Positions 52,215 through 61,131 are shown, counted from the stretch's first letter. The stretch: DNA of 64,000 bases from Lacticaseibacillus suibinensis (GCF_003946175.1 NZ_RHOK01000004.1:1-64000); one strand, 5' to 3'. Notes: generated by a model from the letters alone, not told the origin. Translations and numbers: made by a program.

Positions 52215-53066
52215 ATGACGATTCGACTTGATGGCAAACAAACGGCTAACACCATGATGGCCGCACTTAAAACTGAAATCATGGCGCTTAAGGCCCAGGG
52301 CGTGACCCCGGGGCTGGCCGTCGTGCTGGTGGGCGATGACCCGGCCAGCGCCATTTATGTGCGCAATAAGCAACGGCGGGCGGAAGAATTGGGCATCAAT
52401 TCCATCCGTCGCACTTTGCCCAAATCAGCCACTCAAGCAGAAGTCCTGGCGCAGGTGGTGGCGCTCAATCAAGATCCCAGTATCGATGGTATTTTGGTGC
52501 AACTGCCGCTGCCGCCGCAAATTGACGAAAACGCGGTGATCGAAGCCATTGATCCCGCCAAAGATGTGGACGGATTCCATCCTCTGAACGTCGGCAAGCT
52601 CTGGGAAAATATGCCCCAAATCATCGCGTCGACGCCTTTTGGCATCATGGCTTTGCTTGAGCATTACCACATTGACGTGGCCGGGAAACATGCCGTGGTG
52701 CTGGGGCGGTCTAATATCGTGGGTCGGCCCATGGCGGCGCTACTGCTTAACCATGACGCAACCGTGACGATTGCCCACAGCAAAACCCAAAATCTGTTTG
52801 CCATAACCAAGCAGGCGGATATTTTGGTGGTGGCTACTGGCCAAGCTGAATTCATCACAGCGGACGCAGTGAAGCCGGGCGCAGTGGTCATCGATGTCGG
52901 CATGGATCACAACGCCGCCGGGAAGCTGGTCGGCGATGTGGACTACGCCAGTGTGGCGCCGGTGGCCAGTGCCATTACGCCAGTGCCTGGCGGGGTGGGG
53001 CCAATGACGATTGCGGGGTTAATGACGCAAACTGTGGCGCTAGCAAAGAGGCGAGTGCATGAGTGA
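52215..53066 (+). CDS. folD: methylenetetrahydrofolate dehydrogenase/cyclohydrolase
   Basis: A 283-residue bifunctional enzyme that interconverts 5,10-methylene-, methenyl- and 10-formyl-tetrahydrofolate. The catalytic Lys lies in YVRNKQRRAEELGI, the Asp in VDGFHPLNVGKL, the NADP site is GRSNIVGRPMAALLL, and PVPGGVGPMTIAGLM closes the domain. A GGGGGAAG precedes the ATG. It starts the folD-xseAB-ispA-tlyA-argR-recN cluster and overlaps xseA by eight bases. Confidence 0.98.
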   Translation: MTIRLDGKQTANTMMAALKTEIMALKAQGVTPGLAVVLVGDDPASAIYVRNKQRRAEELGINSIRRTLPKSATQAEVLAQVVALNQDPSIDGILVQLPLPPQIDENAVIEAIDPAKDVDGFHPLNVGKLWENMPQIIASTPFGIMALLEHYHIDVAGKHAVVLGRSNIVGRPMAALLLNHDATVTIAHSKTQNLFAITKQADILVVATGQAEFITADAVKPGAVVIDVGMDHNAAGKLVGDVDYASVAPVASAITPVPGGVGPMTIAGLMTQTVALAKRRVHE

Positions 53067-54405
53067 GCCTGATTTTTTGACCGTCAGTTTGCTGACGGAA
53101 TACCTGCGGCGTAAGTTTGACCTGGATCCGTATTTGAAACAGGTCTTTTTAACCGGCGAAGTGTCCAACTTCCGCCAACGCCCGGGGCATCAGTATTTTT
53201 CCTTGAAGGATGATCACGCCAAAATTAGTGTGGTCATGTTTAAGTCGGCCTTTGCCAAGCTCAAATTTAAGCCTGAAGAAGGCATGAAGGTTCGGGTCGT
53301 TGGCCGCGTGACGCTATACCCGGCCAGTGGCCAATATCAAATCGTCATCGACAAAATGGAACCTGATGGCGTTGGTGACTTGTATCAAGCCTTAGCCCAG
53401 CTGAAAGAAAAGCTGGAAAAAGAAGGCTTATTCACCCGCAACCAGCGGCCTCTGCGGCCGTTTCCCAAGCGGGTGGCAGTAATTACCAGTCCCAGTGGCG
53501 CGGTGATTCAAGATATTATGACCACGGTGGCGCGGCGCTACCCAATTTTGCAGATTGTCTTGTTCCCGGCTCAGGTGCAAGGCGATACTGCAGCGGCCAC
53601 CATTGTCACTCAGCTCGAGCGGGTCAAAGCCATGGGTGGGTTTGACGCCTTGATCATCGGCCGCGGCGGCGGCTCTATTGAAGATCTGTGGCCGTTCAAT
53701 GAAGAAAAGGTGGCGCGGGCCTTGGTCGACATGCCGATGCCGATTGTCAGCTCGGTCGGTCACGAAACTGACACCACCATCACGGACTTCATCGCTGACC
53801 ACCGTGCCGCCACCCCCACCGCGGCAGCGGAGCTAGTGACGCCGGTGCCGCTGGTGGATGCGCTAGACCGGCTTGCCCAAGACCGCTTGCGTTTGACCAC
53901 GGCGATGAAAAATCGCATCGCGAATGCCCAAGAGCGCCTCGATCGCTCGCGGCGCAGCGTGGTGCTCACGCAACCAGAGCGCTTGTATGATCAGTATTTG
54001 CAGCAAGTCGACCAGCTGAAAAACCGCCTGCATGCTGCGACCAAAGCCCAATTGGACTTCTTGGCGCACCGGGTCCAGGTGGCGCAAACTGCGCTTAATC
54101 CCCGCCAACTCGGGGTGCGGGTGGCGACAGGGCAGCAAACTGTGCAAACAGCCACCCATCGCTTGCAAACGGCGATGCAAAGTCTGTTGCAGGCCAAGCG
54201 GCAAGCCTTTGCCCAAGCCAATGAAGGGCTGGAGCATTTGGGCCCGGCGCAAATTCTGGGGCGCGGCTATGCGTATGTGACCGATGAGCAGGGGCGGATG
54301 CTCAAGCATGTGGCTGATTTCAAGCCGCAAGCCGCTGCTGTGATTCATGTGACGGATGGGCTTGTCCCAGTCGTCGTTCAAGAAAGGACGAAGAAAAATG
54401 GCTGA
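53059..54405 (+). CDS. xseA: exodeoxyribonuclease VII large subunit
   Basis: A 448-residue nuclease subunit. An N-terminal OB domain (YLRRKFDLDPYLKQVFLTGE) is followed by the catalytic domain (AVITSPSGAVIQDIMTTVARR, RGGGSIEDLWPFNEE, SSVGHETDTTITDF) and a long coiled coil that binds the small subunit. It degrades single-stranded DNA to oligonucleotides. It overlaps folD and xseB by eight bases each, suggesting coupled synthesis. Confidence 0.98.
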   Translation: MSEPDFLTVSLLTEYLRRKFDLDPYLKQVFLTGEVSNFRQRPGHQYFSLKDDHAKISVVMFKSAFAKLKFKPEEGMKVRVVGRVTLYPASGQYQIVIDKMEPDGVGDLYQALAQLKEKLEKEGLFTRNQRPLRPFPKRVAVITSPSGAVIQDIMTTVARRYPILQIVLFPAQVQGDTAAATIVTQLERVKAMGGFDALIIGRGGGSIEDLWPFNEEKVARALVDMPMPIVSSVGHETDTTITDFIADHRAATPTAAAELVTPVPLVDALDRLAQDRLRLTTAMKNRIANAQERLDRSRRSVVLTQPERLYDQYLQQVDQLKNRLHAATKAQLDFLAHRVQVAQTALNPRQLGVRVATGQQTVQTATHRLQTAMQSLLQAKRQAFAQANEGLEHLGPAQILGRGYAYVTDEQGRMLKHVADFKPQAAAVIHVTDGLVPVVVQERTKKNG

Positions 54406-54628
54406 ACCAACCTTTGAAGCAAATCTGCAGAAACTTGAAACCATTGTCACGCAGCTGGAGCAAGGTCAAGTGCCGTTGGAAGAAGCGCTGGAACAATATA
54501 AAACCGGCATCAAGCTTTCCCAGCAGCTGGAAGCGACCTTGAAGAACGCGGAACAAACTGTGACGCAAATGGTCAAAGAAGATGGCACGGTGGCGCCATT
54601 TGACCCGAAAGCCGATCAGCATGCTTGA
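54398..54628 (+). CDS. xseB: exodeoxyribonuclease VII small subunit
   Basis: A 76-residue helical subunit; FEANLQKLETIVTQLEQG and PLEEALEQYKTGIKL are the family marks. The ATG at 54398, after AAAGGACG, overlaps the end of xseA and the stop overlaps the ispA start by eight bases. Several copies wrap the coiled coil of XseA. Confidence 0.97.
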   Translation: MAEPTFEANLQKLETIVTQLEQGQVPLEEALEQYKTGIKLSQQLEATLKNAEQTVTQMVKEDGTVAPFDPKADQHA

Positions 54629-55484
54629 AGCCGAAACTGAGGCGTTACGGGCGCCTTTAAACGCGTTCTTGGATCAGCATCTGGCTACGGTTGAGAACGC
54701 CCATTTACAGGCCGCGATGCGCTATTCTGTCGACGCTGGCGGCAAGCGACTGCGGCCACTTTTGCTGCTGGCTACAGTGGCAACCTTTGGCGGCGAGGTC
54801 GCCGCGGCCATGCCAGCCGCCGCCGCCTTGGAGCTGGTGCATACTTATTCGCTGATTCATGATGACTTGCCTGAAATGGACAACGACGATTTGCGTCGCG
54901 GTCAACCCACCGCGCACAAAAAGTTTGATGTCGCCACGGCGGTTTTGGCCGGTGATGCCTTACAAAGCGAAGCGTTCACCTTGTTAGGTCAGCTCACCGC
55001 TCAGCCGCAGGTGCAAGTGGCGTTGCTGCAAACCCTGGCGACAGCGATTGGCGGCAATGGCATGGTGGGCGGTCAGGTGATGGATATGGTTTCACAAGGC
55101 CAAACCATCAGTTTAGCCGACTTGAAACAGTTGCAACGTTTGAAAACCGGGGCCTTGCTGGAAGCAGCCGTGGTGATGGGCGGTCAGCTGGCTGACGTCG
55201 ACGCGGTCACCCTTGGCGCGTTGCGGGCGTTTGCGGCGCATTTTGGTCTGGCTTTCCAGATTCAAGATGATATCAATGATCTGACCAAAACCGCGGCGCA
55301 GCTCGGGAAAACGCCGAACAAAGACGTGGCCGAGCACAAAGCCACTTTCCCAGCCCTGCTGGGGTTGGCCGGCAGTCGTGAGGCTTTGCAGCAGGAAGTC
55401 GCCCAAGCGGCAGCAAGCTTGGCCACGCTGAACCAACCGGCACCGCAACTAAGCGCTTTTTTGACCTATTTTGAAACGAGGTAA
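54621..55484 (+). CDS. ispA: farnesyl diphosphate synthase-type prenyltransferase
   Basis: A 287-residue trans-prenyl synthase that condenses isopentenyl and allylic diphosphates, feeding undecaprenyl-phosphate synthesis. The first Asp-rich motif is DDLPEMDNDD, the second is QDDINDL, and GGKRLRP binds isopentenyl diphosphate. The ATG at 54621 lies inside the end of xseB. Chain length is inferred from position, not proved. Confidence 0.96.
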   Translation: MLEAETEALRAPLNAFLDQHLATVENAHLQAAMRYSVDAGGKRLRPLLLLATVATFGGEVAAAMPAAAALELVHTYSLIHDDLPEMDNDDLRRGQPTAHKKFDVATAVLAGDALQSEAFTLLGQLTAQPQVQVALLQTLATAIGGNGMVGGQVMDMVSQGQTISLADLKQLQRLKTGALLEAAVVMGGQLADVDAVTLGALRAFAAHFGLAFQIQDDINDLTKTAAQLGKTPNKDVAEHKATFPALLGLAGSREALQQEVAQAAASLATLNQPAPQLSAFLTYFETR

Positions 55485-55487
55485 ACT

Positions 55488-56309
55488 GTGAAAAAAGAAC
55501 GAGTCGATGTGCTATTGGTCGAGCAAGGGTTGTTCATGTCCCGGGAGCAGGCCAAGCGGGCTGTGATGGCCGGTGAAGTGTATGACCAAAACAACGAACG
55601 GCAGGACAAACCAGGGGTCAAAATTGCTGGGGACACCATTTTGCATGTGAAAGGTAAAACCATGCCTTATGTCAGCCGCGGTGGTTTGAAACTGGCCAAG
55701 GCGCTTGATGTGTTCGATTTGGATCTCACCGGTCTGACGGTGCTGGATATTGGCGCGTCGACTGGCGGCTTTACCGATGTGGCGCTGCAGCATGGCGCTA
55801 AGATGAGTTATGCGCTGGATGTTGGCTACAACCAGCTGGCCTGGAAACTGCGCGAAGATCCCCGGGTGAAGGTGATGGAGCGGGTCAACTTCCGCTATAG
55901 CAAACCGGAAGACTTCACTGACGGCCCGGTTGAATTCGCCATGACCGATGTGAGTTTTATTTCGTTGAAGCTGATTTTGCCACCGCTGCATGCCATTATT
56001 CAGCCCGGCGGCCATGCAGTGGCTTTGATCAAGCCCCAGTTCGAGGCGGGCCCGAGCCATGTGGGTAAAAAGGGCATTGTCCGTGATCCAGCGGTGCATC
56101 GCAGCGTTTTAACCACCATTGTCAACTTTGCCCTTGGCGCCGGTTACAACGTGCTCGGCCTGGATTTCAGCCCGATCAAAGGGGGGGAAGGGAACATTGA
56201 ATTCCTGATTCATTTGCAGCAAACCGAAGGGGCGGGCCAAGCCGCCAGCACAGTGGCTATCGACCAAACCCTGGCCGCTGCTTACGCCGAATTGCGCCCA
56301 GGCCACTAA
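55488..56309 (+). CDS. tlyA: TlyA-family rRNA methyltransferase/hemolysin-like
   Basis: A 273-residue protein with an N-terminal S4 RNA-binding domain (KKERVDVLLVEQGLFMSREQ) and an FtsJ-like SAM methyltransferase domain (VLDIGASTGGFTDVAL). Relatives 2'-O-methylate C residues in rRNA. The GTG at 55488 lies three bases after ispA. Its place before argR and recN is typical. Confidence 0.95.
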   Translation: MKKERVDVLLVEQGLFMSREQAKRAVMAGEVYDQNNERQDKPGVKIAGDTILHVKGKTMPYVSRGGLKLAKALDVFDLDLTGLTVLDIGASTGGFTDVALQHGAKMSYALDVGYNQLAWKLREDPRVKVMERVNFRYSKPEDFTDGPVEFAMTDVSFISLKLILPPLHAIIQPGGHAVALIKPQFEAGPSHVGKKGIVRDPAVHRSVLTTIVNFALGAGYNVLGLDFSPIKGGEGNIEFLIHLQQTEGAGQAASTVAIDQTLAAAYAELRPGH

Positions 56310-56351
56310 TGTATATCTATGCATCAGCTTTCACGAATATGCAGTATGTAG

Positions 56352-56357
56352 TATAAT
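56352..56357 (+). promoter_or_regulatory. -10 of argR-recN
   Basis: TATAAT, with a poor -35 TTTCAC at 56329-56334. The AT-rich TATGCAT-like sequences upstream might include an ARG box, which I cannot define with confidence. Confidence 0.5.
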
Positions 56358-56381
56358 TATTAGTAGAAAGCAGGTGGCAGG

Positions 56382-56834
56382 ATGCAAAAAACTCAACGGC
56401 ATGCGCTCATCCGGCGCTTGGTCACCAGTCAGGCAATCGAACGCCAAAGTGATTTTGTGAAGGCCCTGAAAGCTGAAGGTGCCAATGTCACACAGGCCAC
56501 GATTTCGCGCGACATTAAGGAGCTACAATTGATTAAAGTGCCCATGGCCAATGGTCATTATCGGTATAGTCTGCCGGCGGAAAAGCAACTTTCGCCGCGG
56601 GACAAACTCAAGCGCACCTTGGCGGCGTCGTTTGTCCGCAGTGACCGGATGAATAATTTTGTGCACCTGGTGATGTCACCCGGTACCGCCGCGGCGGTCG
56701 GCAATCTGATTGACCAGCTTGACGACCCGCGGATTTTTGCCTCGATTGCCGGGGATGCAGCGATTTTGATTGTTTGTCGTAGCGATCAGGACGCCAGCGC
56801 TGTGAATCAGGATTTAGACGAAATGGTGGGATAA
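56382..56834 (+). CDS. argR: arginine repressor ArgR/AhrC
   Basis: A 150-residue hexameric regulator of arginine metabolism. The N-terminal winged helix contains VTQATISRDIKELQLIKVP, and the C-terminal domain has the arginine-binding Asp-Asp region (IAGDAAILIVCRSDQDA). It also serves as accessory factor in some recombination systems. A CAGGTGGCAGG site precedes the ATG. The position beside recN is conserved. Confidence 0.97.
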   Translation: MQKTQRHALIRRLVTSQAIERQSDFVKALKAEGANVTQATISRDIKELQLIKVPMANGHYRYSLPAEKQLSPRDKLKRTLAASFVRSDRMNNFVHLVMSPGTAAAVGNLIDQLDDPRIFASIAGDAAILIVCRSDQDASAVNQDLDEMVG

Positions 56835-56837
56835 ACC

Positions 56838-58526
56838 ATGCTGCAAGAATTAGTCATTCATGATTTTGCAATCATTGAATCCCTGGAATTGAGCTTTGAA
56901 AAAGGCATGACCACCTTGACCGGCGAAACCGGCGCCGGCAAGTCGATCATCATCGACGCGGTGGGTCTGCTGGCAGGCGGGCGCGGCTCCACTGATTTCA
57001 TCCGCACTGGCGCGCCCAAAGCGGTGTTGCAAGGCTTGTTTGACGCGAGCCGTAATTCCCGGACCGCTACTGTGATGGCGACGTATGGCTTGGCGCCAGA
57101 TGATGGCACCGTGCTGCTCCAGCGCGAGTTATTTGCCAGTGGCCGCAACTTGTGCCGGATCAACGGCGAGTTGGTGAACACAGCGACCCTCCGCGCAGTG
57201 GGTGAAACGCTGGTCGATATTCACGGCCAAAATGAGCATCAGCAGCTGATTCACCCGGAGACCCATATCACGTTGCTGGATCAATATGCAGGCGCTGCCG
57301 TCGGTGATTTGCTGAGCGATTTTCGGGCGCAGTACACCGCGTATCAAAAAGATCAAGCGGCCTTAGCGAAGAAACGCGCCAACGAGCAAGAGTGGGCTCA
57401 GCGCCTGGATATGTTGCAGTTTCAGGTGGGAGAAATTCAAGGGGCGCAGCTCAAGCCCAATGAAGAAGACGAACTTAGCACTGAGCGTGATCGCTTGGCC
57501 AATTATCAGCGGATCTCCGACGCCTTGACCGAAAGTTATGAACTGCTTGGCAATGAAGACGCCAACCCGCTGGATCAAATCGGTGAAATCATGCATGCGC
57601 TGCAAGGCATTGCCACCTATGGCAAGGACTACGAGGCGCTGGCCAACAGTGTGCAGTCGGTTTACTACGGCTTGCAGGATGTGCAAAGCGACTTATCCCG
57701 GGAACTGGACGGGCAGGAATTCGATGCCAACCGCCTCGATGAAGTCGAAAAGCGCCTGGAGTTGATCAACCAATTGGAACGCAAATATGGTGCGGATCTC
57801 CCCGCGGTGATTGCTTACGGCGAAAAAGCGGCCAAAGAGCTGGCGCAAATGACAGCCACCGATGAGAACGAGGAAGGCCTCGATCAGCGGGTCCAGACCG
57901 AGCACGAGGCTTTGCTCAAGCTTGGGGCCAAGCTCCGGGCTGCACGCCAGCATGCAGCGAAGGCGCTGACCAAAGCCATTCATGCGCAGCTCGCTGCGCT
58001 TTACATGGCCAAAACCGTCTTTTCCGTGCGCTTTACCCCAGTGGCAGATGGCACGCTGCGGCCTGACGGCATTGACAACGTGGAATTTTACATTCAAACC
58101 AACCCTGGCGAGGCGGCAAAACCATTAGCCAAAATTGCCAGTGGCGGGGAACTTTCCCGCATCATGCTGGCCCTAAAGACGATTTTTGCTGAAAGCGACG
58201 GCGTTACCAGTATTATATTCGATGAAGTCGATACCGGGGTTTCCGGCCGGGTCGCTCAAGCCATCGCCTCGAAGATCTCCCAAATTGCGCAGCGCTCGCA
58301 GGTGCTGTGCATCAGCCATCTGCCGCAAGTTGCGGCGATGAGCGATCATGAGTTCTTGATCCAAAAGCAGGTCGCCGCGGGCCGGACCCAAACCAAGGTG
58401 CAAAAGCTCGACAACGCCGGCCGGGTGCAAGAAATAGCGCGGATGCTGGCGGGTGAGGAAGTCACGAAACTCGCGGTTGAACACGCGGAAGAAATGTTGC
58501 GGCTGGCCGCCGCAGCCAAAAAGTGA
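56838..58526 (+). CDS. recN: DNA repair protein RecN
   Basis: A 562-residue SMC-like ATPase recruited to double-strand breaks. Walker A is TGETGAGKSIIIDAV, long coiled coils span the middle, and the C-terminal part has the signature ASGGELSRIMLALK and Walker B IIFDEVDTGVSG. It starts three bases after argR and closes the cluster with a terminator. Confidence 0.98.
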   Translation: MLQELVIHDFAIIESLELSFEKGMTTLTGETGAGKSIIIDAVGLLAGGRGSTDFIRTGAPKAVLQGLFDASRNSRTATVMATYGLAPDDGTVLLQRELFASGRNLCRINGELVNTATLRAVGETLVDIHGQNEHQQLIHPETHITLLDQYAGAAVGDLLSDFRAQYTAYQKDQAALAKKRANEQEWAQRLDMLQFQVGEIQGAQLKPNEEDELSTERDRLANYQRISDALTESYELLGNEDANPLDQIGEIMHALQGIATYGKDYEALANSVQSVYYGLQDVQSDLSRELDGQEFDANRLDEVEKRLELINQLERKYGADLPAVIAYGEKAAKELAQMTATDENEEGLDQRVQTEHEALLKLGAKLRAARQHAAKALTKAIHAQLAALYMAKTVFSVRFTPVADGTLRPDGIDNVEFYIQTNPGEAAKPLAKIASGGELSRIMLALKTIFAESDGVTSIIFDEVDTGVSGRVAQAIASKISQIAQRSQVLCISHLPQVAAMSDHEFLIQKQVAAGRTQTKVQKLDNAGRVQEIARMLAGEEVTKLAVEHAEEMLRLAAAAKK

Positions 58527-58532
58527 GGATGA

Positions 58533-58556
58533 AGACTGTCTGTGGCAGTCTTTTTT
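58533..58556 (+). terminator. recN terminator
   Basis: AGACTG (58533-58538) pairs with CAGTCT (58546-58551) and is followed by six Ts. Confidence 0.85.
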
Positions 58557-58568
58557 CGCATCAAAAAA

Positions 58569-58740
58569 GGGCTGTAACCAATGTCACAGCCCCTAGATTC
58601 ACTCCGAATGTTTCAGCAGAGTTACGTGCCAAAAGGCCGGAGCCGAGTAGCTAGCTACGCTATCCACCGAGTCCAAAGTTCGGACTTGGTGGATAGCTAG
58701 GCTACCTGTCGGCTCCAAAACCGCCTTTTGTCACAGCCCC
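58569..58740 (+). repeat. palindromic element flanked by a 12-bp direct repeat
   Basis: The element core (58621-58735) has GCTACGC at 58654-58660 and GCTAGGC at 58696-58702 around TATCCACC/GGTGGATA and AGTCC/GGACT; the outer GGAGCCGA and TCGGCTCC also pair. TGTCACAGCCCC occurs at 58582-58593 and again at 58729-58740, flanking it. The first repeat is the right arm of a hairpin, GGGCTGT 58569-58575 with ACAGCCC 58586-58592. Confidence 0.7.
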
Positions 58741-58750
58741 GGATAGGTAC

Positions 58751-59050
58751 TTAGACCCGTTGAATGTAGCGCAGTTGGTCAAATGAGACGACACGATATA
58801 AGTTACTGCGATATGCTTGGAACAAGAACCGGTTCTCGCCCAGTTGGCGGGTGAGGTGACCAGCCAGCGGGGTGGCTTCCCCTTCAAAGAATAAAGCCAC
58901 TCGATAGTGACGGTCGAACGCTTGGGCCGTGAACGCGCGGAGTTGATTAGCCGGCATCGTCTGAGCAGGTTCTTCTAACGCAAAGAACTGCTTGGTTGAT
59001 TCAATCAGTGAATGCGTGACGGTTTGTAATGCATTAGCGCGATTTTCCAT
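58751..59050 (-). CDS. YolD-like protein under LexA-type boxes
   Basis: A 99-residue protein. The C-terminal half (HYRVALFFEGEATPLAGHLT, FQAYRSNLYRVVSFDQLRYI) resembles the YolD-like fold, a small beta-rich family usually encoded with Y-family DNA polymerases in SOS operons. No polymerase gene is beside it. The ATG at 59050 follows CGGGGGC. Its promoter carries two sequences close to the Gram-positive LexA box. The family call is tentative; induction by DNA damage is inferred. Confidence 0.65.
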   Translation of the reverse strand: MENRANALQTVTHSLIESTKQFFALEEPAQTMPANQLRAFTAQAFDRHYRVALFFEGEATPLAGHLTRQLGENRFLFQAYRSNLYRVVSFDQLRYIQRV

Positions 59051-59063
59051 TTTGATTTGCCCC

Positions 59064-59113
59064 CGAACATTTGTTTGTGACTTCATTATGCAAACAAACG
59101 TTCGAGAAGTCAA
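59064..59113 (-). promoter_or_regulatory. promoter with two LexA-like boxes
   Basis: Minus strand: -35 TTGACT (59108-59113) and -10 CATAAT (59085-59090), spacer 17 bp. CAAACAAACGTTCG (59091-59104) fills the spacer and CGAACATTTGTTTG (59064-59077) lies just downstream. Each differs from the consensus CGAACRNRYGTTYG at one position. Confidence 0.75.
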
Positions 59114-59147
59114 GCGGTTTTGCAATTTATTTTGAGGAGGTGAGTCC

Positions 59148-59837
59148 ATGCCTTTAGCCATGGTGTTTGGTGGTGGTGGCGCGCGCGGCGCGTTTCAGGC
59201 TGGTGCCTATGCGGCCTTGGCCCAGACCGGGTTGACGCCGCGGTTTATGCTGGGCACTTCGATTGGGGCGATTAATGCGCTGGCGGCCACGAAACTGGCT
59301 GGCGCGCAGTTGGGACAATGGTGGCTGACCAAATTACCTACCCGCATGTTTGCCTTGGGTGGCGAGCTGCCGTTTGTGCCAGTCCTGCAGGAGCTGATCA
59401 GTTTGCCGCGGCAACAGGCCTGGCCAGTGCTGGCAGTAACCGCCACTAAGCGCACCCGGCGGCCTCATGTGGTGACGCTCAACCAACCACCTGCAGAGCA
59501 GTTGCAGTGGCTCTTGGCGACGGCTGCCATTCCTGGGGTCTATCCGCCAGTCACCATTGCCGGCAAGCGGTATGTCGACGGGGCAGTGTGTGATGAATTA
59601 CCCGTGGATTTGGCGTATGATCTCGGGGCAACCACGGTGATTGCAATCGAAGCCGGTGGGGTTGGCGCCCGGTCAACGCGGACCGCCGATTTCACCATTA
59701 AAATACCGCCGCAAATGCCCGGCATTTTGGATTTTCGCCGTCAAGGCCGGGCTTTGATGTTGACTCGTGGCTGGCAAGCCGGGCAAAAACTACTGAAAAG
59801 CCCTGAATTTCAAGCTTGGCGTGCCGAACAAGCTTGA
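59148..59837 (+). CDS. patatin-like phospholipase (RssA type)
   Basis: A 229-residue patatin. The oxyanion motif is GGGGARGAFQAGAY, the nucleophile Ser is in GTSIGAI, and the catalytic Asp is in DGAVCDELPVDLAYDLG. It is shorter than the patatin at 44093 and of a different subgroup. GAGGAGGTGA precedes the ATG. It lies between recN and gmk, normally neighbours, and is divergent from the YolD-like gene. Substrate unknown. Confidence 0.9.
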   Translation: MPLAMVFGGGGARGAFQAGAYAALAQTGLTPRFMLGTSIGAINALAATKLAGAQLGQWWLTKLPTRMFALGGELPFVPVLQELISLPRQQAWPVLAVTATKRTRRPHVVTLNQPPAEQLQWLLATAAIPGVYPPVTIAGKRYVDGAVCDELPVDLAYDLGATTVIAIEAGGVGARSTRTADFTIKIPPQMPGILDFRRQGRALMLTRGWQAGQKLLKSPEFQAWRAEQA

Positions 59838-59862
59838 AATTCACCGGCCTAAACGGCATAAT
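59834..59862 (+). promoter_or_regulatory. gmk promoter
   Basis: -35 TTGAAA (59834-59839) and -10 CATAAT (59857-59862), spacer 17 bp. Confidence 0.65.
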
Positions 59863-59895
59863 GTGAGGTAACACAAAAATGAAAGAGGTTAAAGC

Positions 59896-60504
59896 ATGCA
59901 TGAACGGGGAATGCTGATCGTCTTATCGGGTCCTAGTGGTGTCGGTAAGGGTACGGTTCGGCAAGCCATGCTCCAAGACGATTTTCGCGATTTTCAATAC
60001 TCAGTTTCGATGACCACGCGCAAGCCCCGGCCTGGGGAAAAAGACGGTATCGACTACTACTTCCGCACCAAGGAGCAGTTTGAGCAAGAAATTGCGGATG
60101 GGCAGATGCTCGAATATGCCAAATACGTCGACAACTATTATGGCACTCCGCTTAAGTATGTGAACCAAACCCTCGATGCCGGCCGCGATGTCCTGCTAGA
60201 AATCGAAGTCAAAGGCGCCATGCAAGTGCGGGCTAAATGTCCAGATGGGGTCTTCATCTTTTTGACGCCGCCAGACCTGGTCGCTTTGAAGCACCGCCTG
60301 GTCGGCCGCGGCACCGATGACATTGCCACGATCAACAAGCGCATCCAGCAAGCCGCGCAAGAAATCAAGATGATGGAAAATTATGACTATGCCGTCGTCA
60401 ACGACGAAGTGCCGCTGGCAGTGAAGCGCATTGAACGCATCATCGAAAGTGAGCACTTGCGGGTGCCGCGTGTGATCGATAAATACCGAAATATGGTAAA
60501 CTAG
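59896..60504 (+). CDS. gmk: guanylate kinase
   Basis: A 202-residue kinase that converts GMP to GDP. The P-loop is [19 protein letters not shown] is bound by [20 protein letters not shown] in outline, and [11 protein letters not shown] follows. The ATG at 59896 has AGAGG ahead. The order gmk-rpoZ-coaBC-priA is conserved in Firmicutes. Confidence 0.98.
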   Translation: MHERGMLIVLSGPSGVGKGTVRQAMLQDDFRDFQYSVSMTTRKPRPGEKDGIDYYFRTKEQFEQEIADGQMLEYAKYVDNYYGTPLKYVNQTLDAGRDVLLEIEVKGAMQVRAKCPDGVFIFLTPPDLVALKHRLVGRGTDDIATINKRIQQAAQEIKMMENYDYAVVNDEVPLAVKRIERIIESEHLRVPRVIDKYRNMVN

Positions 60505-60788
60505 ACTGACGGTTAACGGAAAAAAGGAGCAAACATCATGATTATTTACCCATCCATCGATAAGTTACTGGCGAAGATTCCTTCCCGCTATTCACTGGCA
60601 GTCTTAGCTGCGAAGCGGGCGCATGAGCTGGAAAGTGGCAGCATCAAAATGTTGCCTGAATACCGCTCGCTGAAAAAAGTCGGCCAGGCGCTTGAAGAAG
60701 TTGCGGCTGGTGATGTCATCATCGACCCTGACTCCAAGTTGCTTGAACGTGACGCGGAAAAGCTGGATCACAAAGACTAAACTGAATG
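60107..60788 (+). terminator. rpoZ terminator (60788-60807)
   Basis: GCCCGC (60788-60793) pairs with GCGGGC (60797-60802) around GGT, followed by TTTTT (60803-60807). Confidence 0.9.
60538..60780 (+). CDS. rpoZ: RNA polymerase omega subunit
   Basis: An 80-residue subunit that helps fold and hold beta-prime. [20 protein letters not shown] and [12 protein letters not shown] are diagnostic. AAAAGGAG stands before the ATG. It lies 33 bp after gmk and ends at a terminator, so coaBC has its own promoter. Confidence 0.97.
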   Translation: MIIYPSIDKLLAKIPSRYSLAVLAAKRAHELESGSIKMLPEYRSLKKVGQALEEVAAGDVIIDPDSKLLERDAEKLDHKD

Positions 60789-60834
60789 CCCGCGGTGCGG
60801 GCTTTTTCTTTGGGCAGAATGATTGCATTGCGAA

Positions 60835-61131
60835 TAGTTAGGCTACTCGTCGTGCTAAAACCGCTGGTCTTCGCAGCGTGATAGGTGCGCTCAGACCAGC
60901 AACGCGTGAGCGACTAGCTACGCTTAAGCCCTCGCCGGCACGACCGGCCGGCAATGGCTTAAGCTAGGCTACTCGTCCCGCTAAAACCGCTGGTCTTCGC
61001 AGCGTATAGGTGCGCTCCGCCTGGCAAAGCCGACGAAACTAGCTACGCGCTGAAACCGACCGCAAAAACCAGCGGTCAATTCCAGCGCTAGGCTAGTTTG
61101 TCGGCAAAAATCGCCAGCCTTCGCAGCGTGA
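60835..61131 (+). repeat. palindromic elements, two copies plus right-half remnant
   Basis: A right-half remnant (60835-60880) is followed by two tandem copies. The first (60881-61005) has GCTACGC 60917-60923 and GCTAGGC 60963-60969 around TTAAGCC/GGCTTAA and GCCGGC/GCCGGC. The second (61007-61131) has the boxes at 61042-61048 and 61087-61093 around GCTGAAA/TTCCAGC (one mismatch) and GACCGC/GCGGTC. Their right ends share ACCGCTGGTCTTCGCAGCGT or a close variant. The gap 60808-61141 holds no gene. Confidence 0.76.
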
